64,000 bases of DNA from contig CAJXSF010000008.1 of NCBI GenBank assembly GCA_913061515.1, positions 1-64,000 of the forward strand, given 5' to 3'. The position numbers and the translations under genes were made by a program. The stretch is from an uncultured Gammaproteobacteria bacterium (GTDB lineage Bacteria; Pseudomonadota; Gammaproteobacteria; Pseudomonadales; Pseudohongiellaceae). Positions 17,982 to 26,566 of the stretch are shown one piece after another. The first letter of the stretch is position 1, and the number at the start of each line of letters is the position of its first letter. Under the pieces are notes generated by a model. The model saw only the letters and a program-made list of their open reading frames with translations, searched no databases and was not told the origin of the DNA.

Positions 17982-18630
17982 AGGTGCTAAACCTGGTGAA
18001 AATAGATTTAAAAACTCTCAGAAATCTCTAACGTCATTCAGACTGGCACGACTTCTAGACGTCGTGGTGCCAAAGCTCAAGGCGTTATCCGCTCATACAT
18101 CAATAAGCTCCGTTAATAAATTCTGTAGTTTGGCGGCAGAGATTTACAACGAAAATCTTCCGGTGAATGAAAAACCTATTAGCTATCGAAGACTGAACCA
18201 GAACGAGCAATATTGGAAAGCTATTGGCTCTGTTTATTATCAACACTTTAAGAAAAAACAGAATCTAGAAGAGTTTAAAAAGGCATCGAGTACAATCCTG
18301 AGCAGTAAACGATTAGTCTATCTTGAAAGTCAGTTAGAGCGCTTAAAAGCTGAGAACAACGCGCTAAGAAATTCTCTATCAAGCACTAAGCCTACAGCCC
18401 AAAGTAACGACAAAGATGAGCTTGAGCGTACTCAACGAGACATTGAAAATATGGGCCGCATCATTGAGATCCTGATTTCAAAATACGGCGTCATAAAAGT
18501 CGATACAGATGGGATTGCATTGCGGGATTTAGCAGATGACCTAGAAAGTCCGGAAGGTATAGCACCCAGCCATGTGGTCAAGCCCTATATTGAGTGGCAT
18601 AAGAATAAAGCTAAGTTGAATCTGAGGTAG
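17974..18630 (+). CDS. gmtX: Small coiled-coil partner protein, GmtX-like
   Basis: A 218-residue basic protein, third gene of the trio, overlapping gmtZ by 8 bp and preceded by an AAGGAG site. The N-terminal half is positively charged with a possible helix-turn-helix-like stretch. Residues about 105-165 form a coiled coil (L-E-S-Q-L-E-R-L-K-A-E-N-N-A-L repeats) interrupted by a polar linker. It has no catalytic motif. By position and size it is the GmtX-type member, analogous to TnpC of the three-gene Tn554 system; it may hold the recombinase complex together, which is inference. Confidence 0.72.
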   Translation: MARGAKPGENRFKNSQKSLTSFRLARLLDVVVPKLKALSAHTSISSVNKFCSLAAEIYNENLPVNEKPISYRRLNQNEQYWKAIGSVYYQHFKKKQNLEEFKKASSTILSSKRLVYLESQLERLKAENNALRNSLSSTKPTAQSNDKDELERTQRDIENMGRIIEILISKYGVIKVDTDGIALRDLADDLESPEGIAPSHVVKPYIEWHKNKAKLNLR

Positions 18631-18696
18631 ATCAACTGAACCGCATTAAATACAACCTGGTTGAAGCATTTAAAAGAATACTAACTATATCTTGAA

Positions 18697-18799
18697 TACG
18701 CCTAGCTCAGTGGGCTCTAGCCGAGAGAAACCATTTATTTCAATTATCCCTGGATACTTACCTCCCTACATAATGGTTCGAGTCCTGGTGGGCCCACCA
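18697..18799 (+). pseudogene. Degenerate tRNA-like sequence, class I type
   Basis: A D-arm-like TAGCTCAGTGG (about 18703-18713) is followed about 60 nt later by GGTTCGAGTCC and a ready-made GGGCCCACCA end (CCA at 18797-18799). The T-loop TTCGAGT and CCA end are canonical. The 5' acceptor strand, anticodon arm and 5' half of the T stem do not pair, and the length is about 100 nt. It is therefore a scrambled or recombined tRNA remnant and not a working gene. Confidence 0.55.
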
Positions 18800-18806
18800 C
18801 TTCCCT
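18784..18806 (+). repeat. 23-bp repeat, copy 1
   Basis: The segment from CCTGGTGGGCCC to ACTTCCCT is repeated at 18917-18939 with one mismatch, 133 bp downstream. It includes the tRNA 3' end, so the second copy may be an attachment-site duplicate. A weaker relative with GGGTTCTCC lies at 20498-20519. Confidence 0.6.
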
Positions 18807-18858
18807 CGCTTCGCTCAGTCGTGCTAGACCTCACCGGACTATCCCAGCCAAAAATCAC

Positions 18859-18900
18859 AGATTTTTGTCGTTACACGGCGCGCAAAGCTACCGCTTTGCA
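18859..18900 (+). repeat. 42-bp dispersed element, copy A
   Basis: AGATTTTTGTCGTT, 11 unrelated bases, AAAGCT, 4 bases, CTTTGCA. The same blocks with identical spacing occur at 38071-38112. In this copy GCAAAGC-TACC-GCTTTGC forms a perfect hairpin followed by five As. Confidence 0.55.
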
Positions 18901-18916
18901 AAAACGCTTGTTTCAC

Positions 18917-18939
18917 CCTAGTGGGCCCACCACTTCCCT
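18917..18939 (+). repeat. 23-bp repeat, copy 2
   Basis: CCTAGTGGGCCCACCACTTC and the following bases match copy 1 at 22 of 23 positions. No tRNA arms precede this copy. Confidence 0.6.
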
Positions 18940-18963
18940 TCAATTTCGTCGAGTTACTCTTTA

Positions 18964-19056
18964 AGCGACGGACTATGAGCTTATATAGTCGGATTGACGG
19001 ATTCGAAATCCGGTTCTAGTGATAGAGTGCCGGTTCAAGTCCCGCTCCCGGCACCA
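18964..19056 (+). pseudogene. Degenerate class II tRNA-like sequence (Ser/Leu type)
   Basis: The 3' two thirds fold like a tRNA with a long variable arm: anticodon arm CGGA-TTCGAAA-TCCG (anticodon CGA, as in tRNA-Ser), variable stem TTCTA-GTGA-TAGAG, T-arm GCCGG-TTCAAGT-CCCGC with one mismatch, then TCCCGGC-A-CCA. The 5' strand that should pair with TCCCGGC is not present (GCGACGG is found instead), and the D-arm is not canonical. It is probably a tRNA whose 5' part was replaced by integration or decay; a functional odd tRNA is less likely. Confidence 0.5.
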
Positions 19057-19271
19057 AATCTTTCGGTCGATTCAAACCGCGAAATTTGAAAATTTCCTTT
19101 CGATTCCTCCACTTGCCGACCAAAATGACAGCTACAACTAATTGCAAGCAAACAGAAAGTCTGCCTAGTTGATAAAGCCCTAGCTTCACTCTATTCATGT
19201 CGTTCAAAGGCCGACAAGGAACAAATACGTGTAAGATGCAGTTCCTAACAAAAAGATCATGAATTGAAAGT

Positions 19272-20486
19272 ATGAGCGAACTAAAAAGAACTATCACTTG
19301 GAAGATTCTGGCCATATATGGATTGGGAAACATTTTAGGCGCTGGAATCTACGTTCTAATAGGAGAGGTTGCGAAAGAATCTGGAAATGCAATGCTATGG
19401 TCATTCTTTGCGGCAGGCATCATTGCGAGTTTTACAGCAATAACCTACGGAGCACTGGCGAGTGAATACCCAGTAAGTGCAGGCGCAGCAATATACACGG
19501 AAAGAGCGTTCAATTCGAAAAAGTGGAGCACTGCAGTAGGTTTGACTATGGCATTAACCGCTATAGTTTCCTCTAGCACTTTGCTGAATGGGTTCAATAG
19601 TTACTTTCAAGTTCTATTGGAAACATTAGGCGTTCAGTTTAATGCTCCTTCATCCCTAGTTATTCTAACAATACTTGCCATATTAAGTTTTGTAGCCTTA
19701 AAGGGAATTGGAGATTCAACCAAACTAGCGGTTCTACTAACATTCACGGAGGCAGGTGGTCTACTACTAATAATAGGCTTCGCTTTCTTCTATGGAGATC
19801 CAATGGATGCCATAGCAGTATCAATGAGCAGCATAGGTGAGATTCCTCCTCTTGCTATTACATTAGGTGCATTTATTGCGTTCTACGCCTTTATTGGATT
19901 TGAGGATATGGTGAACGTAGTGGAAGAAGTACAGCAGCCCGAAAGGCAAATGAAGAAAGGAATACTTACAGCGCTATCTATTGCAGTAGTACTTTATGGA
20001 CTAACGATTATTGCAGCACTTGCGGTACTCACCAGTAGTGAACTGGCGCAAAGTGACGCGCCACTTGCCACTGTCTGGCAAACCGCTACGGACAGCGAGT
20101 TTCCACTCATTACCATTATCGGGCTCATCGCCATCACAAACGGAGCACTGATAGGAATAATTACATCCTCTAGAATAATATTTGGTTTAGCGCGTGAAGG
20201 CTGGATCTCGAATAAGCTCGCCAAGATATCGTCTAAAAGTAGCGTCCCAAGCCGAGCTACATATTTGGTAATAGGACTTATTGCAATTACTGCAATTGCT
20301 CTTCCACTTGGAACACTGGCACGCATAACTAGCTTCATTCTGCTCGTGGTATTCACAGTAGTACAGGCAGCAGCATTAAAATTGAAAGTGCAAAATAAAT
20401 TGCCAAACCTCAACTACTGCATTCCAATAATTGGTCTAATTGCGAACATTAGTGTAATTGTTATTCAGCTTTTTAGTTGGTACTGA
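19272..20486 (+). CDS. APC-family amino acid permease
   Basis: Inner-membrane amino acid/polyamine transporter of the APC superfamily, 404 residues with about 11 hydrophobic segments. The first helix has the family motif G-N-I-L-G-A-G-I-Y (about 18-26), where substrate backbone contacts are made. A conserved G-F-E-D-M-V-N-V-V-E-E stretch follows helix 6 (about 216-226). It is slightly shorter than the usual 430-480 residues, with one or two C-terminal helices missing. The substrate cannot be told from sequence. It is the first ordinary chromosomal gene after the island and stands alone. Confidence 0.88.
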   Translation: MSELKRTITWKILAIYGLGNILGAGIYVLIGEVAKESGNAMLWSFFAAGIIASFTAITYGALASEYPVSAGAAIYTERAFNSKKWSTAVGLTMALTAIVSSSTLLNGFNSYFQVLLETLGVQFNAPSSLVILTILAILSFVALKGIGDSTKLAVLLTFTEAGGLLLIIGFAFFYGDPMDAIAVSMSSIGEIPPLAITLGAFIAFYAFIGFEDMVNVVEEVQQPERQMKKGILTALSIAVVLYGLTIIAALAVLTSSELAQSDAPLATVWQTATDSEFPLITIIGLIAITNGALIGIITSSRIIFGLAREGWISNKLAKISSKSSVPSRATYLVIGLIAITAIALPLGTLARITSFILLVVFTVVQAAALKLKVQNKLPNLNYCIPIIGLIANISVIVIQLFSWY

Positions 20487-20497
20487 CACGTCGCTTC

Positions 20498-20519
20498 CTA
20501 GTGGGTTCTCCACTTCTCT
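20498..20519 (+). repeat. Diverged copy of the GTGGG..CCACTTC repeat
   Basis: CCTAGTGGGTTCTCCACTTC plus two bases resembles the repeat at 18917-18939 (about 18 of 22 bases) and lies just after the permease stop codon. The GGGTTCTC part also occurs next to the 38071 element. Confidence 0.4.
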
Positions 20520-20678
20520 TGCTCATAGCAATAACTTTAATACATGACCTTGTAGGTTCCATGCTCCGAATTTGCCAAATCAGGCGGTAACTAATCAGTA
20601 TCTGCAGCTATAGAAACTAGAGCGCGATGGGGATATATTGTCGCTAAGTAAATCATACATCACCGATAGGAGTGGATC

Positions 20679-21311
20679 ATGACAAAAATGTTTTCGATGC
20701 GTGTCTTGACCCTTTTATGCACCATGGCTACCGTGTTGGGCAGTGCTACAATTCATGCGCAGCCTGCCGCTCCTCTCACTATCATTGACGGTGATTATGC
20801 TGAGCAATGCTCCATGGCGGCGCGCAATCCGCAAGCGGCGTCTGGGGTTATGTTCACCGGGTCGCGAGTAAGTATTTCGCCCATACAAATATGTACGCTA
20901 GCAATACAGCAGGATGGTAACTCAGCGAATCGGGCTGCGAGCTATAACAATCGCGGTGTACTCCACTTTGCGGCGGCCAACTTTGATGATGCAATGGCCG
21001 ATTTCACTGAGGCCGTGCATCTGCAGGACACGCTGACCTTCGCTCACATCAATCGGGGCAATATCTTTAACCTGCGTGAACAGTGGGCGCAGGCCATCAG
21101 CGCCTTCGATCGAGCCATTGAACTAGGTATTCAGCCCAGTGAAGCACGAGAGGTACGTGAGCTGGCGAGGGCTCATTTCAACCGAGGTATCGCGCACGAA
21201 AACCTGGAACAACTCCGCGAAGCCTATCTCGATTACCTCAGAGCTTCGGAACTGGCACCGGAATGGGAGGAGCCGGTCCGGGAGTTAGAGCGCTTCGAAG
21301 TTGTCAGGTGA
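20679..21311 (+). CDS. Exported TPR-repeat protein
   Basis: A 210-residue periplasmic protein with a signal peptide (cleavage near ATIHAQ-PA, residue 28) and tetratricopeptide repeats from about residue 85 to 200 (NRGVLHFAAANFDDAMADFT, then INRGNIFNLREQWAQAISAF, then FNRGIAHENLEQLREAYLDY). It likely serves as a protein-interaction scaffold; no partner is evident. An AGGAG site precedes the ATG. It is followed by an M24 peptidase gene after 139 bp. Confidence 0.8.
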   Translation: MTKMFSMRVLTLLCTMATVLGSATIHAQPAAPLTIIDGDYAEQCSMAARNPQAASGVMFTGSRVSISPIQICTLAIQQDGNSANRAASYNNRGVLHFAAANFDDAMADFTEAVHLQDTLTFAHINRGNIFNLREQWAQAISAFDRAIELGIQPSEAREVRELARAHFNRGIAHENLEQLREAYLDYLRASELAPEWEEPVRELERFEVVR

Positions 21312-21450
21312 TGAATCGTGGCTACTGACAAATTAACTCTCCAAGACGCAATAGCCCAAAGCCCCAAAGCGCGCTAGACAAGCTTTCGAACAGACGCTAC
21401 CTTTCCCTTCTCTATAACCCCTAATGTTATCTACAAAAACGGGATTTCTA

Positions 21451-22824
21451 ATGAAATTGTCCATACCCTTAGCCGCTCTGTTTTTCACGCTTGTGTTCGC
21501 CGCCCCTGTGCAGGCTCAGGCACCAGTTTATGTGCCTGCATCTAGCCCCGCTCGTGTGCACGCGCTGCCCACCCTAAGAGAGCAGGCGGTCGAGCAGCAG
21601 GCCTGGCTTGAGGCACGGCTTAATCGCGTATTGCCGACGTTGATGGCTGAGTACGGCGTGGATATGTGGATACTGTCGATGCGCGAGTATGCCGAGGACC
21701 CGGTGTTCTGGTCGATCACATCGCCCACTACCTTTGCAGCGCGTCGTCGCTCCATCTACGTGATGACGCTGCAGCCAGATGGCAGCGTCGAGCGGCTTGC
21801 ACTCGGCGGCAGCAGTCAGGGCGGGTTGTTTGAAGCCTTCCGCTCAAGCCGGCCCGCGCCAACTCAGGCGACTAGTGAACTGGCCGGTAACGAACAGTGG
21901 CGACTGCTGCGTGAATTGATCGAAGACCGCGACCCGAGCAATATTGCCCTTAATATCGATGCGGCATGGGCGTTTTCGGATGGCCTGCACGCCGGCGAGC
22001 GTGAAGCGCTCGAAGAGGCGCTTGGCCCATATGTTGACCGTGTGGTGCGCGAGCCTCGCTTGGCGTTAAATTACATTGCGTTACGCCTGCCTGAGATGAT
22101 GCCGCGCTACCGCAAGATCATGGAGACCGTGCACGCCGTCATCGCACAAGCTTTCTCCAACGCGGTGATCACGCCTGGCGAAACCACTACCGAAGATGTG
22201 ATCTGGTGTATGCGCCAGCGCGTGCAGGAGCTCGGTTATCAGGTGTGGTTCCAACCTTCGGTGGATGTGTCACGCCAAGGTGAGGGCCGCATCAGCGGCG
22301 ACACCGTTATTCAAGCTGGTGACTTACTGTGGACAGATTTCGGTGTGGTGGCCATGAACCTGCACACCGATACACAACATCTTGGCTACGTGTTAAAACC
22401 CGGCGAGACGCAAGCGCCAACCGGTCTACAGCAATGCATAGCGGATTCCAATCGCATGCAAGAGTTATTGCTAGAAGAAATGGAGCCGGGTCGCACAGGC
22501 AATGACATTCTCGCCGCGACGCTGGCGCGCGTAAGCGCCGAAGGGATTACCGGCACCGTATACACTCACCCCATTGGGGACCACGGCCACGGTGCCGGGC
22601 CATTGATCGGGCGCTGGGATGGGCAGGAAGGCGTGCCCATTCGCGGCGACGAAGTGCTATTAGCGTCGACCTGGCACTCTATCGAACTGCAGGCCACGCG
22701 CAATATTCCCGAGTGGGGCGATGAACCGGCGAACTGCCGACAGGAAGAAGAGGCTTATCTGGATGCTGACGGCGAGCGCCATTGGGTGTATCGCCGCCAA
22801 ACAGAGTTTCATTTGGTTTGGTAG
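21451..22824 (+). CDS. Exported M24-family metallopeptidase (Xaa-Pro peptidase-like)
   Basis: Probable periplasmic aminopeptidase of the pita-bread fold. The five metal ligands are visible: D in L-W-T-D-F-G, D in H-T-D-T-Q-H, H in T-H-P-I-G-D-H-G-H-G, E in H-S-I-E-L-Q, and the last E in R-Q-T-E-F-H. A signal peptide ends at about V-Q-A-Q-A. An N-terminal creatinase-like domain precedes the catalytic domain (from about residue 215). I prefer the ATG at 21451, which starts the signal peptide; an in-frame ATG at 21424 would add nine residues. Confidence 0.85.
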   Translation: MKLSIPLAALFFTLVFAAPVQAQAPVYVPASSPARVHALPTLREQAVEQQAWLEARLNRVLPTLMAEYGVDMWILSMREYAEDPVFWSITSPTTFAARRRSIYVMTLQPDGSVERLALGGSSQGGLFEAFRSSRPAPTQATSELAGNEQWRLLRELIEDRDPSNIALNIDAAWAFSDGLHAGEREALEEALGPYVDRVVREPRLALNYIALRLPEMMPRYRKIMETVHAVIAQAFSNAVITPGETTTEDVIWCMRQRVQELGYQVWFQPSVDVSRQGEGRISGDTVIQAGDLLWTDFGVVAMNLHTDTQHLGYVLKPGETQAPTGLQQCIADSNRMQELLLEEMEPGRTGNDILAATLARVSAEGITGTVYTHPIGDHGHGAGPLIGRWDGQEGVPIRGDEVLLASTWHSIELQATRNIPEWGDEPANCRQEEEAYLDADGERHWVYRRQTEFHLVW

Positions 22825-23076
22825 AACCAGAAGGGGTATCGAAATCCAAAGGCATAACCTTCATTGTGCAGCACGAACAGCAAGATCGAACCCTCCATAA
22901 AGGCATATATGAGATGCTCAAATCGCCTGACGGTAGTGAAATGGAATAAATTAATGAGTATCAGCGCTACCAATACTCCAGCAAAAAAACTTGTGAAAGC
23001 AAAGCTTGCTCCATATTTTTCCGCCACATGACTTTCAGTTGCCAGCTCCATCGGCAGCGTTAAGCCACCACCGAGC
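22809..23076 (-). pseudogene. Fragment of a 7TMR-DISM sensor protein
   Basis: The translated frame (open from about 23076, with an internal ATG at 23051) reads like the junction between the periplasmic domain and the first two to three helices of a 7TMR-DISM receptor: L-T-L-P-M-E-L-A, then F-F-A-G-V-L-V-A-L-I-L-I-N-L-F and a second helix ending L-H-N-E-G-Y-A-F-G-F-R-Y-P. It stops at 22809, inside the end of the convergent M24 gene, so the rest of the helices and any output domain are missing. It begins right after the stop of the SGNH gene. It is therefore a remnant truncated on both sides. Confidence 0.5.
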
Positions 23077-23089
23077 TTACAAAGTAGTG

Positions 23090-23980
23090 TTAACGCAGGC
23101 TATCAATCTCACGCTTAATGATAGGATCCCACAACTCATAGCCAAGCGCGTTCAGGTGCATTCCATCATCGATGAAAATGTTATCCTTTAGCTGACCATT
23201 GGCGTCAATCATTGAAGACGTTATATCCACATAATGCAGCGCTTCTTTTGATTCAGCGTATTCTAACAAGAGCTGATTTGTAAGCAGCTTATTCTCACGC
23301 ACATCTTTGCCTAAAAAATCATCGATCAAGGTTGGCTTCATGGAAAGCAGCAACACGGGAGTTTCTGGAAAATCCTGCTCAATTCTATCCACCAGCTCTT
23401 TGAACGCGTTAACCGAAAACTCTGGTGAACGGCCCTGCTCCACATCGATATCGCAATACAGCAGCACCATAGAGGGATTGTGCTTTTTGATCACATCATC
23501 ATAGTAGTGGATCACCTCGGGTAATGAAGCGCCACCAAAACCTCGATTGATAATTGGGTACTCTGGAAATGAATTTGCCGTTTCCCAAAACACCATGCTG
23601 GAACTACCAACAAAAAGAATCGGGTCTTTGGCGAGTGTATTGCGCGCGTCGAAACGGCGAAAGCTTTCAATAATGCTTTCGAAACGATCTATCTCAATCG
23701 ATCTATCGCGCACATACTTAGCTTGTCCTTGGCGATAAAGATCCATGGCTTTTCTAAATTTCTCTGGCTCAGCATTATAGGCAAGCTTGTTAGGCATCCA
23801 AAATGCAAAGGATCTTCTATAGAACTGCGCTGTCGCCTCTTCACTAACTGTTGCAGCCGCTTGGGCGTCTTCTAGAAAGGCAATATACTGCTCGAGTGTC
23901 TCGCTCTGTGGACTTTCTTGCGCATGCAGATTCAAGCCAAAACATATGCAAAAAGTAATTGTTATTAAATTTTTAAACAC
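23090..23980 (-). CDS. Exported SGNH/GDSL-type hydrolase
   Basis: Probable esterase or acyl hydrolase of the SGNH superfamily, exported by a signal peptide (hydrophobic stretch ending N-L-H-A-Q). Catalytic blocks are visible: F-V-G-S-S-S-M (block I, nucleophile Ser), N-R-G-F-G-G (block II Gly), Y-C-D-I-D (block III, usually G-x-N-D, here with D) and D-D-G-M-H-L-N (block V, Asp and His). The GTG at 23980 has an AGGA site 9 bp upstream; a TTG at 23998 would add six residues but has no ribosome binding site. Its downstream neighbour is the 7TMR-DISM remnant. Confidence 0.8.
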   Translation of the reverse strand: MFKNLITITFCICFGLNLHAQESPQSETLEQYIAFLEDAQAAATVSEEATAQFYRRSFAFWMPNKLAYNAEPEKFRKAMDLYRQGQAKYVRDRSIEIDRFESIIESFRRFDARNTLAKDPILFVGSSSMVFWETANSFPEYPIINRGFGGASLPEVIHYYDDVIKKHNPSMVLLYCDIDVEQGRSPEFSVNAFKELVDRIEQDFPETPVLLLSMKPTLIDDFLGKDVRENKLLTNQLLLEYAESKEALHYVDITSSMIDANGQLKDNIFIDDGMHLNALGYELWDPIIKREIDSLR

Positions 23981-24214
23981 TTTGAAGATTCCTATCAATT
24001 AGTCAGTCCAATTCGTGAGTTAAACAGTAAACTCCCCACGAATCAACTAGTAAGCAAACTGTCCTAATAAGTCACTAAGCAGCAAACGCTAACATACAGG
24101 CGTTGCATATGGTGCCATAGAGCATTAGCATCAACACACTTTTGACTTCGTGTAGTGTGAGACATGATTCATCTAATAATAAGAGCTTGGAAGCCTTTCC
24201 ATCAGGAGTGTTGA

Positions 24215-26482
24215 TTGATTCGCACAAAAAGAAACGCACAGAAACCAAAAAACTCTCTGCAACCCTCACCTTTTTACATACGTCTCGCAATTCTAGTTAT
24301 TTTACTGGGCGGAGTTGTTAGCCTAATTCTTTTGCGCCTATTGGAGCCCGAACAAACTACGCGCACCCTAGGGCCTATTACTTTTATAGTGATTGGTGCA
24401 ATTAGCTGGTTTCTAAGTAGTCGCGGCCAAACATCGACGACTCTGCTTGTATTAGTGTTCGGAAGCTGGATCAGCGCAACTGGCATGGTGGTGTTCAATG
24501 GCGGCCTGCAAGCTCCCATGGTTATCGTGTTTCCCGTACTAATCTTACTCTCGGGTTGGGTGGTCGGCTTACGGGCAGCTTTTGCTATATCTACACTGAC
24601 CATATTAGTGACGTTATTTATTATGCTACGTCACGACATGCCTGCTCCACCGCATACTGACCCAGCTCTGCAAGGCTGGGTGCAAATTATCATCTATGTC
24701 AGCTCAGTCATTTTGGTGACATTTATGGCCCGTAGCTTTAACAGCAAAATGGAAGAGTTGCGCCGTCTAAGCCAAAACTTGTCAGAACGAACCCTCGATT
24801 TGGAGGCAGGCAAAACTGAACTGAACCGCGCTCAAACTGCCGCGAAAGTGGGGAGCTGGGTGCTCGACATTCAGCAAGATCTTGTCCGCATGTCCGATGA
24901 GTGTTGTCGTATATTCTGCTTGCCTGAAGGCACCACCATCACGCAAGACGCTTTTCTCGCGCAAGTCTATAAACAAGATCGCGCCAGTATGCAAAAAGCA
25001 TGGCAAGACGCTTTCAACGGCAATAGCTTCGACTACGAGCATAGGATAGAAGTAGGATCAGAATTGCGCTGGGTACGGCAGAAAGCCGAGTTTCAATTTT
25101 GCGATGAAGGCAAAGTTATCCGAGCAGAAGGCATTACCCAAGATATTAACGAGCGGAAACTTTCCGAGAATAAAATTCACACCTTAGCGTTTTTTGACCA
25201 GCTCACTAGTCTACCGAACCGCACGCTCTTGTTAGATCGATTGAAGCAGATGATGGCTTCAAGCCAGAACTCAGGATTCTATGGCTCTGTACTTTTTCTC
25301 GATCTTGACCATTTTAAAATTCTCAATGACACTCGCGGCCATGAAATAGGCGACAAATTACTTATCCAAACAGCCCAACGTCTTTCCGCCTGTTTGCGCG
25401 CAGAGGACACTGTGGCTCGTTTTGGAGGCGATGAATTTGTTGTATTGCTGGGAAACCTAAGTGACAGTAAAAATCAGGCAAGTGCCGCGACGAAGCTTGT
25501 GGCTGATAAAATATTAGAAGAGCTCAAACAGCCCTACCAGTTGGGCGAAGTCGACCATTACGTTACAGCCAGCATTGGCGTCACTCTCTTCAATAGCACC
25601 GCGATCTCGATAGACGACCTGCTAAAACAAGCCGATCTATCGATGTATAAGGCCAAGGCGGCAGGACGCAACAAATGGTGCTTTTTTGACCCAGGCTTAG
25701 AAACAGCAGCCAACGAGCGTGCCTCCGTCGAGCGTGACCTGCGCAAAGCACTAAGCGAGCAGGAGTTCGAATTACACTATCAATTACAAGTGACAGACAA
25801 GGGGCAACATACAGGTGCTGAGGCACTTCTGCGCTGGCATCATCCTCAGCGCGGTTTAGTATCACCAGTTGATTTTATTCCACTAGCGGAAGAAACAGGG
25901 CTTATTATTCCAATAGGGAAATGGGTTCTGCACACAGCCTGCACACAATTAGCTCTCTGGGCCAGCTCTGCCAAAATGGAGCCGCTTTGTTTATCTGTTA
26001 ATGTTAGCGTACAACAATTCAACCAACACGATTTTGTTGAGACAGTGCTTGAGGTATTAGAGAGCACAGGTGCCAGAGCGGCTCATTTAAAACTTGAGTT
26101 AACAGAAAACCTGCTAGTCGATAACGTGCAAAGCATTATCGAAAAAATGTTCACATTGAAATCAATCGGCGTTGGGTTTTCGCTTGATGACTTTGGCACG
26201 GGCTATTCGTCATTGGCCTATCTCAAACAAATGCCCTTCGACCAACTAAAAATTGATCAGTCGTTTGTGCGTGACATATTAATCGACTCTAACGATGCCG
26301 CCATTGCCAAAACCATCATCGCATTAGGCAAAAGTTTTGGTCTTGAGGTCATCGCCGAGGGAGTGGAAACCGAAGAGCAACTGGAGGCACTGGCACAAAT
26401 GGGTTGTCGAGCATACCAAGGATATTACCTTAGCCGTCCAATCCCACTGATAGAATTCGAGAAGTTGATATTGAAAACCTGA
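24215..26482 (+). CDS. Membrane PAS-GGDEF-EAL cyclic-di-GMP enzyme
   Basis: Makes or breaks down the second messenger c-di-GMP. Order: five to six membrane helices (about 22-170), coiled linker, PAS domain (about 190-310), GGDEF domain with an intact R-F-G-G-D-E-F (near 403), and EAL domain with intact A-E-A-L-L-R-W (near 535), L-E-L-T-E-N, D-D-F-G-T-G-Y-S-S-L and A-E-G-V-E-T-E motifs. Both domains look catalytically competent, so net output depends on the sensor. The start is a TTG at 24215 with AGGAG 7 bp upstream; an in-frame stop directly precedes it. Its transcript ends at the hairpin at 26510. Confidence 0.92.
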   Translation: MIRTKRNAQKPKNSLQPSPFYIRLAILVILLGGVVSLILLRLLEPEQTTRTLGPITFIVIGAISWFLSSRGQTSTTLLVLVFGSWISATGMVVFNGGLQAPMVIVFPVLILLSGWVVGLRAAFAISTLTILVTLFIMLRHDMPAPPHTDPALQGWVQIIIYVSSVILVTFMARSFNSKMEELRRLSQNLSERTLDLEAGKTELNRAQTAAKVGSWVLDIQQDLVRMSDECCRIFCLPEGTTITQDAFLAQVYKQDRASMQKAWQDAFNGNSFDYEHRIEVGSELRWVRQKAEFQFCDEGKVIRAEGITQDINERKLSENKIHTLAFFDQLTSLPNRTLLLDRLKQMMASSQNSGFYGSVLFLDLDHFKILNDTRGHEIGDKLLIQTAQRLSACLRAEDTVARFGGDEFVVLLGNLSDSKNQASAATKLVADKILEELKQPYQLGEVDHYVTASIGVTLFNSTAISIDDLLKQADLSMYKAKAAGRNKWCFFDPGLETAANERASVERDLRKALSEQEFELHYQLQVTDKGQHTGAEALLRWHHPQRGLVSPVDFIPLAEETGLIIPIGKWVLHTACTQLALWASSAKMEPLCLSVNVSVQQFNQHDFVETVLEVLESTGARAAHLKLELTENLLVDNVQSIIEKMFTLKSIGVGFSLDDFGTGYSSLAYLKQMPFDQLKIDQSFVRDILIDSNDAAIAKTIIALGKSFGLEVIAEGVETEEQLEALAQMGCRAYQGYYLSRPIPLIEFEKLILKT

Positions 26483-26509
26483 AAGCATTACCTAATTAAT
26501 GCTGTATTG

Positions 26510-26545
26510 AAAAATGCCAGAGAAGTACCCTCCTCTGGCATTTTT
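26510..26545. terminator. Bidirectional rho-independent terminator
   Basis: AAAAATGCCAGAG and CTCTGGCATTTTT form a perfect 13-bp hairpin, with A and T tracts on both sides. It lies between the convergent GGDEF-EAL gene and the 26567 gene, so it can serve both. Confidence 0.9.
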
Positions 26546-26566
26546 CGCCTAGCTTTTAGTAAATCG

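Larger units (their letters stand above)
18631..19271. other. Island edge: tRNA-like remnants and repeats
   Basis: About 640 bp without a protein gene. It contains two degenerate tRNA-like sequences (18697-18799 and 18964-19056), two copies of a 23-bp repeat, and a dispersed 42-bp element. A minus-strand open frame that reads through the second tRNA-like 3' end is a shadow. The stretch separates the trio from the chromosomal APC permease gene and is the best candidate for the right boundary of the island. Confidence 0.55.

Noticed and set aside
19016-19333. Minus-strand 105-residue frame ending in a G-A-G-L-E-P-A motif
   Set aside because: This ending is the usual antisense translation of a tRNA 3' end; the frame also overlaps the permease start.
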